Source of the DNA: Nocardia aurea
Lineage (GTDB): Bacteria; Actinomycetota; Actinomycetes; Mycobacteriales; Mycobacteriaceae
Reading direction: 5' to 3'
Assembly (NCBI RefSeq): GCF_003123685.1
Contig: NZ_QCYJ01000130.1
Location: 310,001 to 374,000, forward strand
Length of the DNA stretch: 64,000 nucleotides
This document shows positions 8,659 to 16,916 of this stretch, one piece after another. Position 1 is the stretch's first letter, and every line of letters starts with the position of its first letter. Both the position numbers and the translations under genes were made by a program. Under the pieces are notes generated by a model. It made no database searches, had not been told where the DNA came from, and saw only the letters and a list, made by a program, of their open reading frames with translations.

Positions 8659-9648
8659 ATGACTTACACACCCACTTCAGCGCTCGCCGTCGAGGCGAGC
8701 GACCTGGTCAAGGTGTTCGGGGAGCAGCGGGCCGTCGACGGCGTCAGCCTGGCGGTGCCGCAGGGCGCGGTGTACGGCGTACTCGGACCCAACGGCGCGG
8801 GCAAGACGACAACCATCCGCATGCTGGCGACCCTGCTGCGGCCCGACGGCGGCAGTGCCCGCATCTTCGGCCACGACGTCGCCTCCGAACCCGCGGCCGT
8901 GCGCTCGCTGATCGGCGTCACCGGGCAGTACGCCTCGGTCGACGAGGATCTCACCGCGACCGAGAACCTGATGATCTTCTCCCGCCTGCTCGGCCTGAGC
9001 CGATCCGACGCACGCCGCAGAACCGTCGAACTGCTGGAGGAATTCGACCTGGTCGAAGCGTCGAACAAACCGTTGAAGAATTTCTCCGGCGGTATGCGGC
9101 GCAGGTTGGATCTGGCCGCGAGCCTGATCTCGGCGCCGCCGCTGCTTTTCCTCGACGAACCGACCACCGGTCTGGACCCGCGCACCCGCGCCCAGATGTG
9201 GGAGACCATCCGCCGTCTGGTCCGCGAGGGCGCGACGGTGGTCCTGACCACGCAGTACCTCGACGAGGCCGATCAGCTCGCCGACCGGATCGCCGTCATC
9301 GACCGGGGACGGGTGATCGCCGACGGCACCGCCGACGAGCTCAAGAGTTCCATCGGCGGCTCGTCGTTGCACCTGACCCTGGCCGACAGATCGCAACTGG
9401 ACGAGGCCAAGCGCATCGTCAGCGATTTCCTCGGCACCGAGGCCCAGATCACCCCCGAGGCAGGCAGACTCACCGCGCCGCTGCGCAGCGCCGATATGAC
9501 CACCGATCTGCTGATCCGGTTGCGCGAGTGGGAGATCGCGGTAGAGGAGATCAATGTCTCCAAGCCGAGCCTCGACGAGGTCTTCCTCACCATCACCGGC
9601 CATCCCGCCACCGAAAGCGCGGACGACACCGAACGGAGCGCGGCATGA
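8659..9648 (+). CDS. ABC transporter ATP-binding protein, DrrA-like
   Basis: ATPase of 329 residues for a two-gene ABC exporter. Walker A GPNGAGKTTT is at about residues 43-52, the Q-loop is GVTGQYASVDEDLT, the signature NFSGGMRRRLDLA is at about 140, Walker B is LLFLDEPTTGLDP, and the switch His is replaced by Gln in TTQYLDEAD, as in DrrA-type drug and antibiotic exporters. The extended C-terminal domain after residue 230 is also DrrA-like. The ATG at 8659 fits the alignment; no clear ribosome-binding site is seen. It overlaps the permease gene by four bases. Confidence 0.93.
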   Translation: MTYTPTSALAVEASDLVKVFGEQRAVDGVSLAVPQGAVYGVLGPNGAGKTTTIRMLATLLRPDGGSARIFGHDVASEPAAVRSLIGVTGQYASVDEDLTATENLMIFSRLLGLSRSDARRRTVELLEEFDLVEASNKPLKNFSGGMRRRLDLAASLISAPPLLFLDEPTTGLDPRTRAQMWETIRRLVREGATVVLTTQYLDEADQLADRIAVIDRGRVIADGTADELKSSIGGSSLHLTLADRSQLDEAKRIVSDFLGTEAQITPEAGRLTAPLRSADMTTDLLIRLREWEIAVEEINVSKPSLDEVFLTITGHPATESADDTERSAA

Positions 9649-10472
9649 CCGCCACCCTCACCGAGCCGGCCACCGTGCCACGGCCGCTGCCGACCCCGGC
9701 ACCCGCGATCGACCTGCGTCAGACCTTCGCCAACACCATGACGATGGCCTATCGCGGCCTGCTCAAGATCAAGCACAATCCCGAACAGCTCTTCGACGTC
9801 GTCATCCAGCCGATCATCTTCACGCTGATGTTCACCTACATCTTCGGCGGCGCGATCTCCGGCGACGTGAAAAGCTATCTGCCGCTGATCATCCCCGGCA
9901 TCATGGTGCAGACCGTCGTCCTCACCTCGGTCACCACCGGCGTGCAGTTGCGCGAGGACATGGAGAAAGGCGTCTTCGACCGCTTCAAATCCCTGCCCAT
10001 CGCCCGCATCTCGGCGCTGTCCGGGGCGCTCACCGCGGATATGGTGCGCTACTTCATCGCCACGACACTGACCGTCGTGATGGGTCTGATCATGGGCTAC
10101 CGCCCGCACGGCGGCGTGGTCGGCGTCGTCGGCGCGGCGCTGCTGGTGATCGTCGCGTCCTTCGCCACCAGCTGGATCTGGGCGTTCTTCGGCGTGATCG
10201 CGAACAAGGCCTCCGCGGTGCAGGGCTATTCGATGCTGATCATGTTCCCGCTGACCTTCTGCTCCCCCGCCTTCGTGCAACCGGAGACCATGCCCGGCTG
10301 GATGCAGGGCTTCGTCAACGTCAACCCGGTGTCCCATCTGATCTACGCGTGCCGGGATCTGATGAACGACGGCCATATCGGCAGTCATTTCGTCTGGACG
10401 CTGGTCGGCGCCGCCGTGCTCGTCACGGTTCTCGCCCCGATCACCGTGCGGGCGTACATGCGCAAGGCGTGA
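9645..10472 (+). CDS. ABC-2 type transporter permease, DrrB-like
   Basis: Inner-membrane permease partner of the preceding ATPase, 275 residues with about six predicted membrane segments (for example QPIIFTLMFTYIFGGAI, TLTVVMGLIMGY, GAALLVIVASFATSWIWAFFG). The phrase NVNPVSHLIYACRDL before the last segment is typical of ABC-2 permeases of the DrrB group. The ATG overlaps the ATPase stop (ATGA). Substrate unknown; drugs, antibiotics or lipids are usual for the family. Confidence 0.92.
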   Translation: MTATLTEPATVPRPLPTPAPAIDLRQTFANTMTMAYRGLLKIKHNPEQLFDVVIQPIIFTLMFTYIFGGAISGDVKSYLPLIIPGIMVQTVVLTSVTTGVQLREDMEKGVFDRFKSLPIARISALSGALTADMVRYFIATTLTVVMGLIMGYRPHGGVVGVVGAALLVIVASFATSWIWAFFGVIANKASAVQGYSMLIMFPLTFCSPAFVQPETMPGWMQGFVNVNPVSHLIYACRDLMNDGHIGSHFVWTLVGAAVLVTVLAPITVRAYMRKA

Positions 10473-10480
10473 GACACCCG

Positions 10481-10525
10481 ACGACCGGCCGTCGTCCCGT
10501 ATATCGGGACGGCGGTCGTTCGTCG
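10481..10525. terminator. bidirectional hairpin between convergent genes
   Basis: gtcccg (10494-10499) and cgggac (10505-10510) form the tip of a stem that continues with mismatches through the flanking cgacc/ggtcg sequences. It fills the 53-bp gap between the permease and the leftward regulator and could terminate both. Confidence 0.55.
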
Positions 10526-13500
10526 TCAGCGTGCGTCGCGCAATTCGCCGATGACGCGGATGATCTCGTCCGAGGCGACCTTGCGGCCGACCCCGCGATG
10601 GGTCTCGGTCGCTTCCGTCACTCGGCGCGCGCCGAGTTTCGCGGTGGCGGCCGACCGGTGCAGATCCAAACGCATCGACGCGAAATCCTGGCGCGCGTTG
10701 ACTTCGGGAGCGAGCGCGAGCAACAGCAGTCCACGGTCGGGATCGAGACCGGTCGCGATCAGATACGAGCCGACCGCGCAGGCCAGACCGCCGATCTGGG
10801 GAAGATCCGGGTATTCCGACAGCATGGCCGAGCCCTGATCGAGTAGTTTCCGTACCAGGTCGGCGGAGGATTCGGGCGCGCCGTACAGCACCCTGGCGTC
10901 GAGCACCGCGGCCGCGACCATGAGCTCCCCTCCGGGACCGGGCCCCATCTCCGAACGCGGCCAGCCGGTCAATCGCAGCGCCCGGTCGTAGCGTCGCACC
11001 CCTTCCTCGAAATCGCCTTCGGCGATGGCCAGTTCCGCGGTGCCCTGCACGAGCAAGGCCAGCCCGTGCAGGTTCATCCCCGGCGGAATGTCGGTGGCCC
11101 CGAAATCGGTCGTCCCCATGGCGGCCTCGAGTTCACGCCGCGCCTGTGCCAAGTCGCCCGCGCCGATCAACGAGGCGGCGAGCATGCTCCGAGTCTCCAC
11201 GGTGTCCTCGTGGACGCCCAGATGCAACAGCATGTCGAGGCTGCGCCGGTAGTAGTCCACCGATTCCCGGTATTCGGCGGTCTGGCCGAACACCTGCCCC
11301 AGGTGGTTGCACACCATGGCCACGCTCCAGATCTGATTGTGGCCGAACTCCTCCAGCGCGCGGATCGCGTCGTGGGTGGAGCCGCGCACATCGCCCTGGT
11401 TCTCTTTGATGTTGGCGCGCAACAGCAGTGCGGTGGCCTTGGTCTGCGAGTCGCCGTGCACGACCGCCTCCGCGATACGCCTCGCCGCGCCGAATCCATC
11501 CGAACGGCTGAGCATGATCTCACCGATGAACCTGGCGGTCTGGTCGAGATCGGTTCGGCTGCCCAGCAATCGGCGTACTCGCCACCGCAGTCGAGCCAGG
11601 TAACGCACATCCTTGGTGGTGTAGAACAGGTGCAGGAACGTCATCTCGAGGGTGATCAGCACCAGATCCGAACGTAGAGCGGCGCCTTCGGTGCAGGACT
11701 CGTCCAGGTCGACCACCCTGGCCGCCCACGCGACCACTTCCATATGCGAACCGCGGATCACCCACAGCGTGCCGACCACCGGGAATATGGTGTACGCGGA
11801 GCGCGCGTCACGCCGTTCGATGGCATAGCGCAGCGCCGCCAGCAGATTATCCAGTTCGGTGGTGACTGCGCGCGCGAGTTCCATCTGGTCACCGTCGAGA
11901 TACCTGTTCGCCACGGCTTCCGCGAAATCGCACGACCACCGCGTCATCCGTTCGATCACCGCTTCGGACTCTCCCGGCGACGCGGCGAGCCGTTCCTGCC
12001 CGTATTCCCTGACCGTCTCCAGCATCCGATAGCGGGTGCCGAGGACGTCCTCGTCGTAAACGGTGAGCAGCGACTGGTTGACCAGCCCGTCCAGCGCGGT
12101 CATCACGTCGCCGACGTCTGGTCCGCCCGCGACCGCCTCGGCGGCCTCGGGCCCGAAACCGCCCGGAAACCGGCACAGCCTGCGCAGGGCCACCCGCTGC
12201 GGTTCGTCCAGCAGATTCCAACTCCAGTCGATGACCGCGTGCAGGGTGCGGTGGCGTTCGGGCGAACTGCGATCACCGTTGCGCAGCAGCGCGAAACGAT
12301 CCGCGAGCCGGGAGTTGATCTCCTCGACGCTCATCGCCCGAACCCGCGCCGCCGCCAACTCGATGGCGAGTGGCAGCCCGTCCAGCGTCCGGCACAACTG
12401 GGCGACGACCTCGGCGTCGAGCCGCACCGTCGGGCGCACGGCGCGGGCCCTGGCCTCGAACAGCTCGGTGGCGGGCGAACCGGCGGCGTCGATCGTCAGC
12501 GCGGGCAGGGGGTAGACGGTCTCGGCGGTGATCATCAGGGGCGCGCGGCTGGTGGTGAGTACCGTCAGCCAGGGGGCCAGGCCGATCAGATCGGCGACGA
12601 CCATCGCCACCGCGTCGATGAGATGTTCGCAGTTGTCCAGGATCAGCAGCATGGATCGGGCCGCGAGGGCATCGCGCAGCCGCCGCCTCGGATCGGCGGT
12701 GTACCCGGTCCGCAAACTCGCCGAATCGAAGGCGATCTCGCTCAGGCCGAGTGCCGCGCTGATCGCCGCCTCCACCTCCACCCGCGCGTCGGCGGCATCG
12801 GCGCGCACCGAGGCCAACTCGACCATCAGCACCTGACGCGAACGGGCGACCCGCGCGCCGACCTCGTTGGCGACGCGAGTCTTGCCGGTACCGCCGGGGC
12901 CGAGCACCGTGGTGACCCTCGAGGTGTCGAGCGACCCCACGATGGCGTCGAGGTCGGCGTCGCGTCCGAGCAGCGCGTTCGGCGCGGCACGCAATCCGAT
13001 CGCCGCGGGAACCGCGTACTCCACACCCGCGGGCCGAGCCGTGATATCGAAACCCGCGCCGGACGCCGACGCGGATCCGTCGAATGCCGTTCGCGCGGCA
13101 GCCGGATCGTTCGACTCCCCCCGGCCGTCAGCGGTCGCGGTGCCCTCGGCCGGACGCACGGCTCGCAACACGGCCTTCGCCTCGTCTCCGGGGGAATCGG
13201 CCGCACCCGTCACCACCGTGAGCGTCGGCGCGCTCGCGCCGGTCGACCGCGCGCCCACGACGCCGGATTCCGCACGGTCGATCGGCTCCCCGCGCAGGAT
13301 CGCGGTATTCAACTCGACCAACGCCCGCCCGGGGTCGGCGCCCAATTGATCGGCCAACCGGGCGCGGAACGCGGCGAAGGATTCCAACGCCTCGTTCGCC
13401 CGTCCCGCCGTGGCGAGCAGGCGCATGAGCGTCGCTTCGGCGGGTTCGTCCAGCGGATCGCTCGCCGCTCGCCGCCGCGCCAACCCCAGCGCGCCGTCGA

Positions 13501-14119
13501 TATCGCCCATATCCTGCCTGGCGGCCAATTCGAGCAGGTCGAGATGGGTGAGGATCTCCGCGGCCCGGTCCCGCAGCGCGTCGGCGACCTCGCCCGAGGG
13601 CAGATCCGCGCCCGGCTCCCCGCGCCACAGCGCCCTGGCCCGCGCGACCGCGTCCAGGCAGCCCGCGCCGTCGCCGCGTTCGCGATCCCGCCGCGCGGGC
13701 AGCAGCAGATCCCCCGCCAGCGCCAGATCGACCTGGTCGACGGCGAGCGTCAGCCGATACCCGGCGGGCCCGATTTCCAGCGCGCCGTCGGGGAGTGCGG
13801 ACCGCAGCCGCGACACCTGGGTGTGCAGCGCGTTCATCGGGGCGCGCGGCGGTTGATCGGCCCACACGTCATCGATGAGCGCCTGCGCGCTGCGACTGCG
13901 ACCCCGACGCAGCGCCAACGAGGCGAGCAGTAGCCGCGACCGGGTTCCGGGCACGGCGGTGAGCGCGCCGTCGCGGCGCAACGCGACCTCGCCCAACAGG
14001 GCGACCACGACCGAGTGCGCCGCGGGCGTCGTCGCGATTCGACTGCGGCGGTGCGGACCGCCCTCGTCAGGAAACATACCGAGATAATCGTATGCGAGGG
14101 ACTGCGCTCGGTGCGTCAT
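10526..14119 (-). CDS. SARP/AfsR-like multidomain transcriptional regulator
   Basis: Large signal-integrating regulator of 1197 residues. Domains in order: OmpR-type winged helix (about 40-110, with SLALRRGRSRSAQALIDDVW), bacterial transcriptional activation domain (about 115-255), a low-complexity linker, an NB-ARC-like ATPase with Walker A LGPGGTGKTRVANEVG near residue 405 and Walker B MLLILDNCEHL, then helical TPR-like repeats to the end. Such proteins often control secondary metabolism; targets cannot be read here. The ATG at 14119 has GGGAGA six bases upstream. It is divergent from a SRPBCC gene only 46 bp away. Confidence 0.88.
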   Translation of the reverse strand: MTHRAQSLAYDYLGMFPDEGGPHRRSRIATTPAAHSVVVALLGEVALRRDGALTAVPGTRSRLLLASLALRRGRSRSAQALIDDVWADQPPRAPMNALHTQVSRLRSALPDGALEIGPAGYRLTLAVDQVDLALAGDLLLPARRDRERGDGAGCLDAVARARALWRGEPGADLPSGEVADALRDRAAEILTHLDLLELAARQDMGDIDGALGLARRRAASDPLDEPAEATLMRLLATAGRANEALESFAAFRARLADQLGADPGRALVELNTAILRGEPIDRAESGVVGARSTGASAPTLTVVTGAADSPGDEAKAVLRAVRPAEGTATADGRGESNDPAAARTAFDGSASASGAGFDITARPAGVEYAVPAAIGLRAAPNALLGRDADLDAIVGSLDTSRVTTVLGPGGTGKTRVANEVGARVARSRQVLMVELASVRADAADARVEVEAAISAALGLSEIAFDSASLRTGYTADPRRRLRDALAARSMLLILDNCEHLIDAVAMVVADLIGLAPWLTVLTTSRAPLMITAETVYPLPALTIDAAGSPATELFEARARAVRPTVRLDAEVVAQLCRTLDGLPLAIELAAARVRAMSVEEINSRLADRFALLRNGDRSSPERHRTLHAVIDWSWNLLDEPQRVALRRLCRFPGGFGPEAAEAVAGGPDVGDVMTALDGLVNQSLLTVYDEDVLGTRYRMLETVREYGQERLAASPGESEAVIERMTRWSCDFAEAVANRYLDGDQMELARAVTTELDNLLAALRYAIERRDARSAYTIFPVVGTLWVIRGSHMEVVAWAARVVDLDESCTEGAALRSDLVLITLEMTFLHLFYTTKDVRYLARLRWRVRRLLGSRTDLDQTARFIGEIMLSRSDGFGAARRIAEAVVHGDSQTKATALLLRANIKENQGDVRGSTHDAIRALEEFGHNQIWSVAMVCNHLGQVFGQTAEYRESVDYYRRSLDMLLHLGVHEDTVETRSMLAASLIGAGDLAQARRELEAAMGTTDFGATDIPPGMNLHGLALLVQGTAELAIAEGDFEEGVRRYDRALRLTGWPRSEMGPGPGGELMVAAAVLDARVLYGAPESSADLVRKLLDQGSAMLSEYPDLPQIGGLACAVGSYLIATGLDPDRGLLLLALAPEVNARQDFASMRLDLHRSAATAKLGARRVTEATETHRGVGRKVASDEIIRVIGELRDAR

Positions 14120-14165
14120 GGTTTTCTCCCGCTGTCTCGGGCGTCGGGTCACCTACGCTGGGCCC

Positions 14166-14621
14166 ATGGCTGAGTTCGAAGTGGTCCGGCAGGCCGTTGT
14201 CTCGGCTGCGCCGTCGCGCGTTCACGCGTACATCAACGATTTCCACGAGTGGACCAAGTGGTCGCCGTGGGAGGATCTCGATCCGCAACTCCAGCGCTCC
14301 TACGCCGGTCCGCAGTCCGGCGTCGGCGCCAAGTACTCCTGGTCGGGCAACCGCAAGGCGGGTGCGGGGCGTATGGAGATCGTGTCGAGCGCCGACCGGG
14401 AAATCGGTGTCAGGCTGGAATTCGAGAAACCGTGGAAGGCCGTCAACCAGGTCACCTTCACCCTCAACCCGGTGCGGGACGGCACCGAGGTGGTCTGGAA
14501 GATGACCGGCCGCCAGACCGGCCTGATGGGCCTGGTCTCGAAGGTGATGCCGATGGACAAGATCGTCGGCAAGGATTTCGAGAAGGGTCTGGCCAGGCTG
14601 AAGTCGGTGGCCGAGGCCTAG
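14166..14621 (+). CDS. SRPBCC family (polyketide cyclase-like) protein
   Basis: Hydrophobic-ligand-binding START-like fold of 151 residues. It begins AEFEVVRQAVVSAAPSRVHAYINDFHEW, the usual first strand and helices, and ends with the long C-terminal helix MDKIVGKDFEKGLARLKSVAE. No catalytic residues can be assigned. The hexamer TACGCT (14155-14160) lies five bases before the ATG, so the mRNA is probably leaderless. It precedes menA by 54 bp but menA has its own promoter-like hexamer. Confidence 0.85.
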   Translation: MAEFEVVRQAVVSAAPSRVHAYINDFHEWTKWSPWEDLDPQLQRSYAGPQSGVGAKYSWSGNRKAGAGRMEIVSSADREIGVRLEFEKPWKAVNQVTFTLNPVRDGTEVVWKMTGRQTGLMGLVSKVMPMDKIVGKDFEKGLARLKSVAEA

Positions 14622-14675
14622 ACCGAGCCGGGCCGGGACGGGGCGCGCGAGTTCGGCTCCCGATAGGCTCGGCGC

Positions 14676-15545
14676 ATGGCTACTGCAGCGCAATGGATCG
14701 AGGGGGCCCGCCCCCGAACCCTGCCGAACGCGATCGCTCCGGTGCTGGCAGGCACCGGGGCGGCCGCGTCCATCGACGGACTCGTCTGGTGGAAGGCCGC
14801 ACTCGCGCTGCTGGTTTCGCTCGCCCTCATCATCGGCGTCAATTACGCCAACGACTATTCCGACGGCGTGCGCGGCACCGACGACGACCGGGTAGGGCCG
14901 CTGCGCCTGGTCGGTTCCGGGGTCGCCGCGCCCGCCGCGGTCAAGAACGCCGCGATTCTCAGTCTCACCGTCGGCGCGGTCATCGGACTCGTCCTGGTTT
15001 TCAGCACGGCGTGGTGGCTGCTGCTCGTCGGCGCGGGTTGCCTCGCGGGCGCCTGGTACTACACCGGCGGCAAGAACCCGTACGGCTACAGCGGGTTCGG
15101 CGAACTCGCCGTCTTCGTCTTCTTCGGCCTGATCGGCGTACTCGGCACCCAGTTCGTGCAGGCCGAGCGGATCGACTGGGTCGGCGCCGTGCTCGCGGTC
15201 GCGGTCGGCGCGTTCTCCAGCGCGGTGCTGGTCGCCAACAATCTGCGCGATATCCCCACCGATACCGAATCCGGAAAGACCACACTCGCGGTGAAACTCG
15301 GTGATCCTCGCACCAGGACACTGCACCTGGCGCTGCTCGCGATCCCGTTCGTCGCCACCGCCGCGCTGGTGGCGAGGACCCCGTTCGCACTGGTCGGCGT
15401 GCTGGCGGTGCCGCTGGCGATCCGCGCCAACGCGCCGGTGCGCACAGGCAAGAACGGGATGGAACTCATTCCGGCGCTGCGCGACTCCGGGCTCGCCCTG
15501 CTGGTGTGGTCGGCGCTCACCGCGCTCGCGCTCGGCTTCGCCTAG
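14676..15545 (+). CDS. menA: MenA, 1,4-dihydroxy-2-naphthoate polyprenyltransferase
   Basis: Membrane prenyltransferase of 289 residues that attaches the polyprenyl tail to DHNA, giving demethylmenaquinone. The first Asp-rich motif NYANDYSDGVRGTDDDR is at residues 56-72 and the second, NNLRDIPTDTESGKTT, is near 190. Eight or nine hydrophobic segments follow the UbiA pattern. The hexamer TAGGCT (14664-14669) is six bases upstream of the ATG and there is no Shine-Dalgarno box, which fits a leaderless start. Confidence 0.96.
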   Translation: MATAAQWIEGARPRTLPNAIAPVLAGTGAAASIDGLVWWKAALALLVSLALIIGVNYANDYSDGVRGTDDDRVGPLRLVGSGVAAPAAVKNAAILSLTVGAVIGLVLVFSTAWWLLLVGAGCLAGAWYYTGGKNPYGYSGFGELAVFVFFGLIGVLGTQFVQAERIDWVGAVLAVAVGAFSSAVLVANNLRDIPTDTESGKTTLAVKLGDPRTRTLHLALLAIPFVATAALVARTPFALVGVLAVPLAIRANAPVRTGKNGMELIPALRDSGLALLVWSALTALALGFA

Positions 15546-15568
15546 GACGTCGAGGCCGAGCGGGTGGT

Positions 15569-15952
15569 TCAGTCGTTGTCCGGGACCAGGATCCCGAGCA
15601 CCCAGTTGACGAGCGAGATGATGATGCCGCCGAGTACCGCCGCCCAGAAGCCGTCGACCTCGAGGCCGTAGTCGGAGAACGCGTCGGTGAGCCACGCGGT
15701 GAGCATCAGCATCAGCGCGTTGACCACCAGCAGGAACAGCCCGAGGGTCAGCACGACCAGGGGCAGCGACAACAATTTCACCAGCGGTTTGACCAGCGCG
15801 TTCACCAGGGTGAACACCGCCGCGACGGCCAACACGACGATGACCTTGCTCGAGGTCTCGTCCTCGGGGCTGATGATGTCGATCTTGTCGACCCATGCGG
15901 CGGCCAACCAAATGGCCACCGCGTTGATGATCAACCGAATAACTAGCTGCAT
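15569..15952 (-). CDS. phage holin family / YvlD-like membrane protein
   Basis: Small integral membrane protein of 127 residues with four hydrophobic segments (LVIRLIINAVAIWLAAAWV; VIVVLAVAAVFTLVNALV; LPLVVLTLGLFLLVVNALMLML; GFWAAVLGGIIISLVNWVLGIL). The NALVKPLVKLLSLPLVVLTLGLF stretch is the hallmark of the mycobacterial-type holin superfamily IV / YvlD group. Despite the name, chromosomal members are not phage genes and their role is unknown. It is convergent with menA. Confidence 0.85.
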   Translation of the reverse strand: MQLVIRLIINAVAIWLAAAWVDKIDIISPEDETSSKVIVVLAVAAVFTLVNALVKPLVKLLSLPLVVLTLGLFLLVVNALMLMLTAWLTDAFSDYGLEVDGFWAAVLGGIIISLVNWVLGILVPDND

Positions 15953-16023
15953 GGGGCAATGCTAGGTCGCTTCCGCGAATTCCCGTGGGATTCGCCGGAT
16001 GCCACGATGACGGACCCGAGCAC

Positions 16024-16605
16024 TCAGGCGGCACCGTCGAGCAGTGCGTGCACCTTCGGACGCAGATCATGGATCGGCCCGGAACCGCCGAACAGGGACA
16101 CGGTCGTCTGGTTCGGGCTGCGCAGAATGCCGAGCAACAGATGCCCGGATTCGATGCTTTTGTCCTTGCGCGCCACCGCTTCCCGCAGCGACAGTTCCAG
16201 CACTTTTTTCGCGTCCTTGGTGAACGGGATATGCCCGAAACGCCCGCCCCGGCCACGACCGAAGAATCCGCCGTGATCCTCGGAAACCGGCTGGTCGAGT
16301 GCGTCACGCCCGAAGTTGGCCTCCAAGCTTTCGCGCACGGCGTCGAGGTCGATGCCGATGGAACGCAACGCTTCGGCGTCCTCCGGGCCGAGCGGATCGC
16401 CCGCGCCGCGCTGTGCCAGCATCTGCTTGACCCCGTCGTGGGTGACGCCCACCTCGGCGAGCAGTGCCTTCAGCTCGGGTTCGGCCTGCGCGAGCAGCCC
16501 GAGCAGGACGTGCTCCATCTCGATGGTCGACGACCGCAATTCCCGCGCGTCTTCGTGGGCGAAGACGACCGCGGTCCTGGCCGACCTGCTGAATCGTTCG
16601 AACAT
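16024..16605 (-). CDS. Clp N-terminal (ClpC-type repeat) domain protein without ATPase
   Basis: Stand-alone protein of 193 residues made of two Clp-N repeats: MFERFSRSARTAVVFAHEDARELRSSTIEMEHVLLGLL and a second ending FTKDAKKVLELSLREAVARKDKSIESGHLLLGILR. A Gly/Arg-rich linker (GFFGRGRGGRFG) lies between them. There is no AAA+ module, so it may act as an adaptor or client-binding protein for ClpC rather than an unfoldase. It overlaps the upstream HTH gene by one base (TGATG) and is presumably controlled with it. Confidence 0.85.
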   Translation of the reverse strand: MFERFSRSARTAVVFAHEDARELRSSTIEMEHVLLGLLAQAEPELKALLAEVGVTHDGVKQMLAQRGAGDPLGPEDAEALRSIGIDLDAVRESLEANFGRDALDQPVSEDHGGFFGRGRGGRFGHIPFTKDAKKVLELSLREAVARKDKSIESGHLLLGILRSPNQTTVSLFGGSGPIHDLRPKVHALLDGAA

Positions 16606-16826
16606 CAGCGCTTCCTGTCTCTCGAACTGTGTTTCTGGTGAACCGCCTGTTTGCTGACCCCGAGCGCGTCCGCGATGGCCTGCCACGACCAGCCCTGCGC
16701 TCTCGCGTTCTGAACCTGGATCGCTTCGAGCCGCTCGAGCAGCCGACGCAGCGCGAGCACGGCGCGCAGCCCGACCGTGGGGTCGGGACTGCCCGCGGCG
16801 GCCGCCAGGGTGGTTGCTTCCGTCAT
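16605..16826 (-). CDS. small helix-turn-helix regulator paired with Clp-N protein
   Basis: DNA-binding protein of 73 residues. The C-terminal half carries the HTH: NARAQGWSWQAIADALGVS followed by KQAVHQKH. The N-terminal half is a helix (GLRAVLALRRLLERLEAIQV) that could dimerise. The ATG at 16826 lies inside the operator region: the inverted repeat starts at the next base upstream, so repression would block its own transcription or translation. The pairing with a Clp-N gene recurs in actinobacteria (recalled). Confidence 0.82.
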   Translation of the reverse strand: MTEATTLAAAAGSPDPTVGLRAVLALRRLLERLEAIQVQNARAQGWSWQAIADALGVSKQAVHQKHSSRDRKR

Positions 16827-16874
16827 GTCGTCAATTTTGATTGACGACGGAGGCGATGTCAACAAAAATTGACA
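16827..16874. promoter_or_regulatory. double operator GTCAA-N6-TTGAC upstream of HTH/Clp-N operon
   Basis: Two identical-format inverted repeats: GTCAA (16830-16834) N6 TTGAC (16841-16845), whose arms extend to a perfect 8-bp match at 16827-16848; and GTCAA (16858-16862) N6 TTGAC (16869-16873). The centres are 28 bp apart. They lie directly against the start codon of the HTH gene, which suggests autoregulation by a dimer at two sites. Confidence 0.75.
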
Positions 16875-16916
16875 ACAAGGAGCGCGCGGGACCGCGCCCA
16901 CTCCGGGGAGCGACCG

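Noticed and set aside
11744..13933. Long open frame of about 730 codons antisense to the SARP-like regulator
   Set aside because: High-GC codon bias of the real gene leaves the opposite strand open. The translation is Arg/Gly/Gln-rich with no domain, while the leftward frame has clear regulator motifs.
15569..15952. Holin-family label read as evidence of a prophage
   Set aside because: The protein belongs to a chromosomal membrane family and no other phage gene is nearby.
16827..16874. HAIR (HspR) or CIRCE heat-shock sites at the Clp-N operon
   Set aside because: The inverted repeats are GTCAA-N6-TTGAC, not CTTGAGT-N7-ACTCAAG or the CIRCE sequence.
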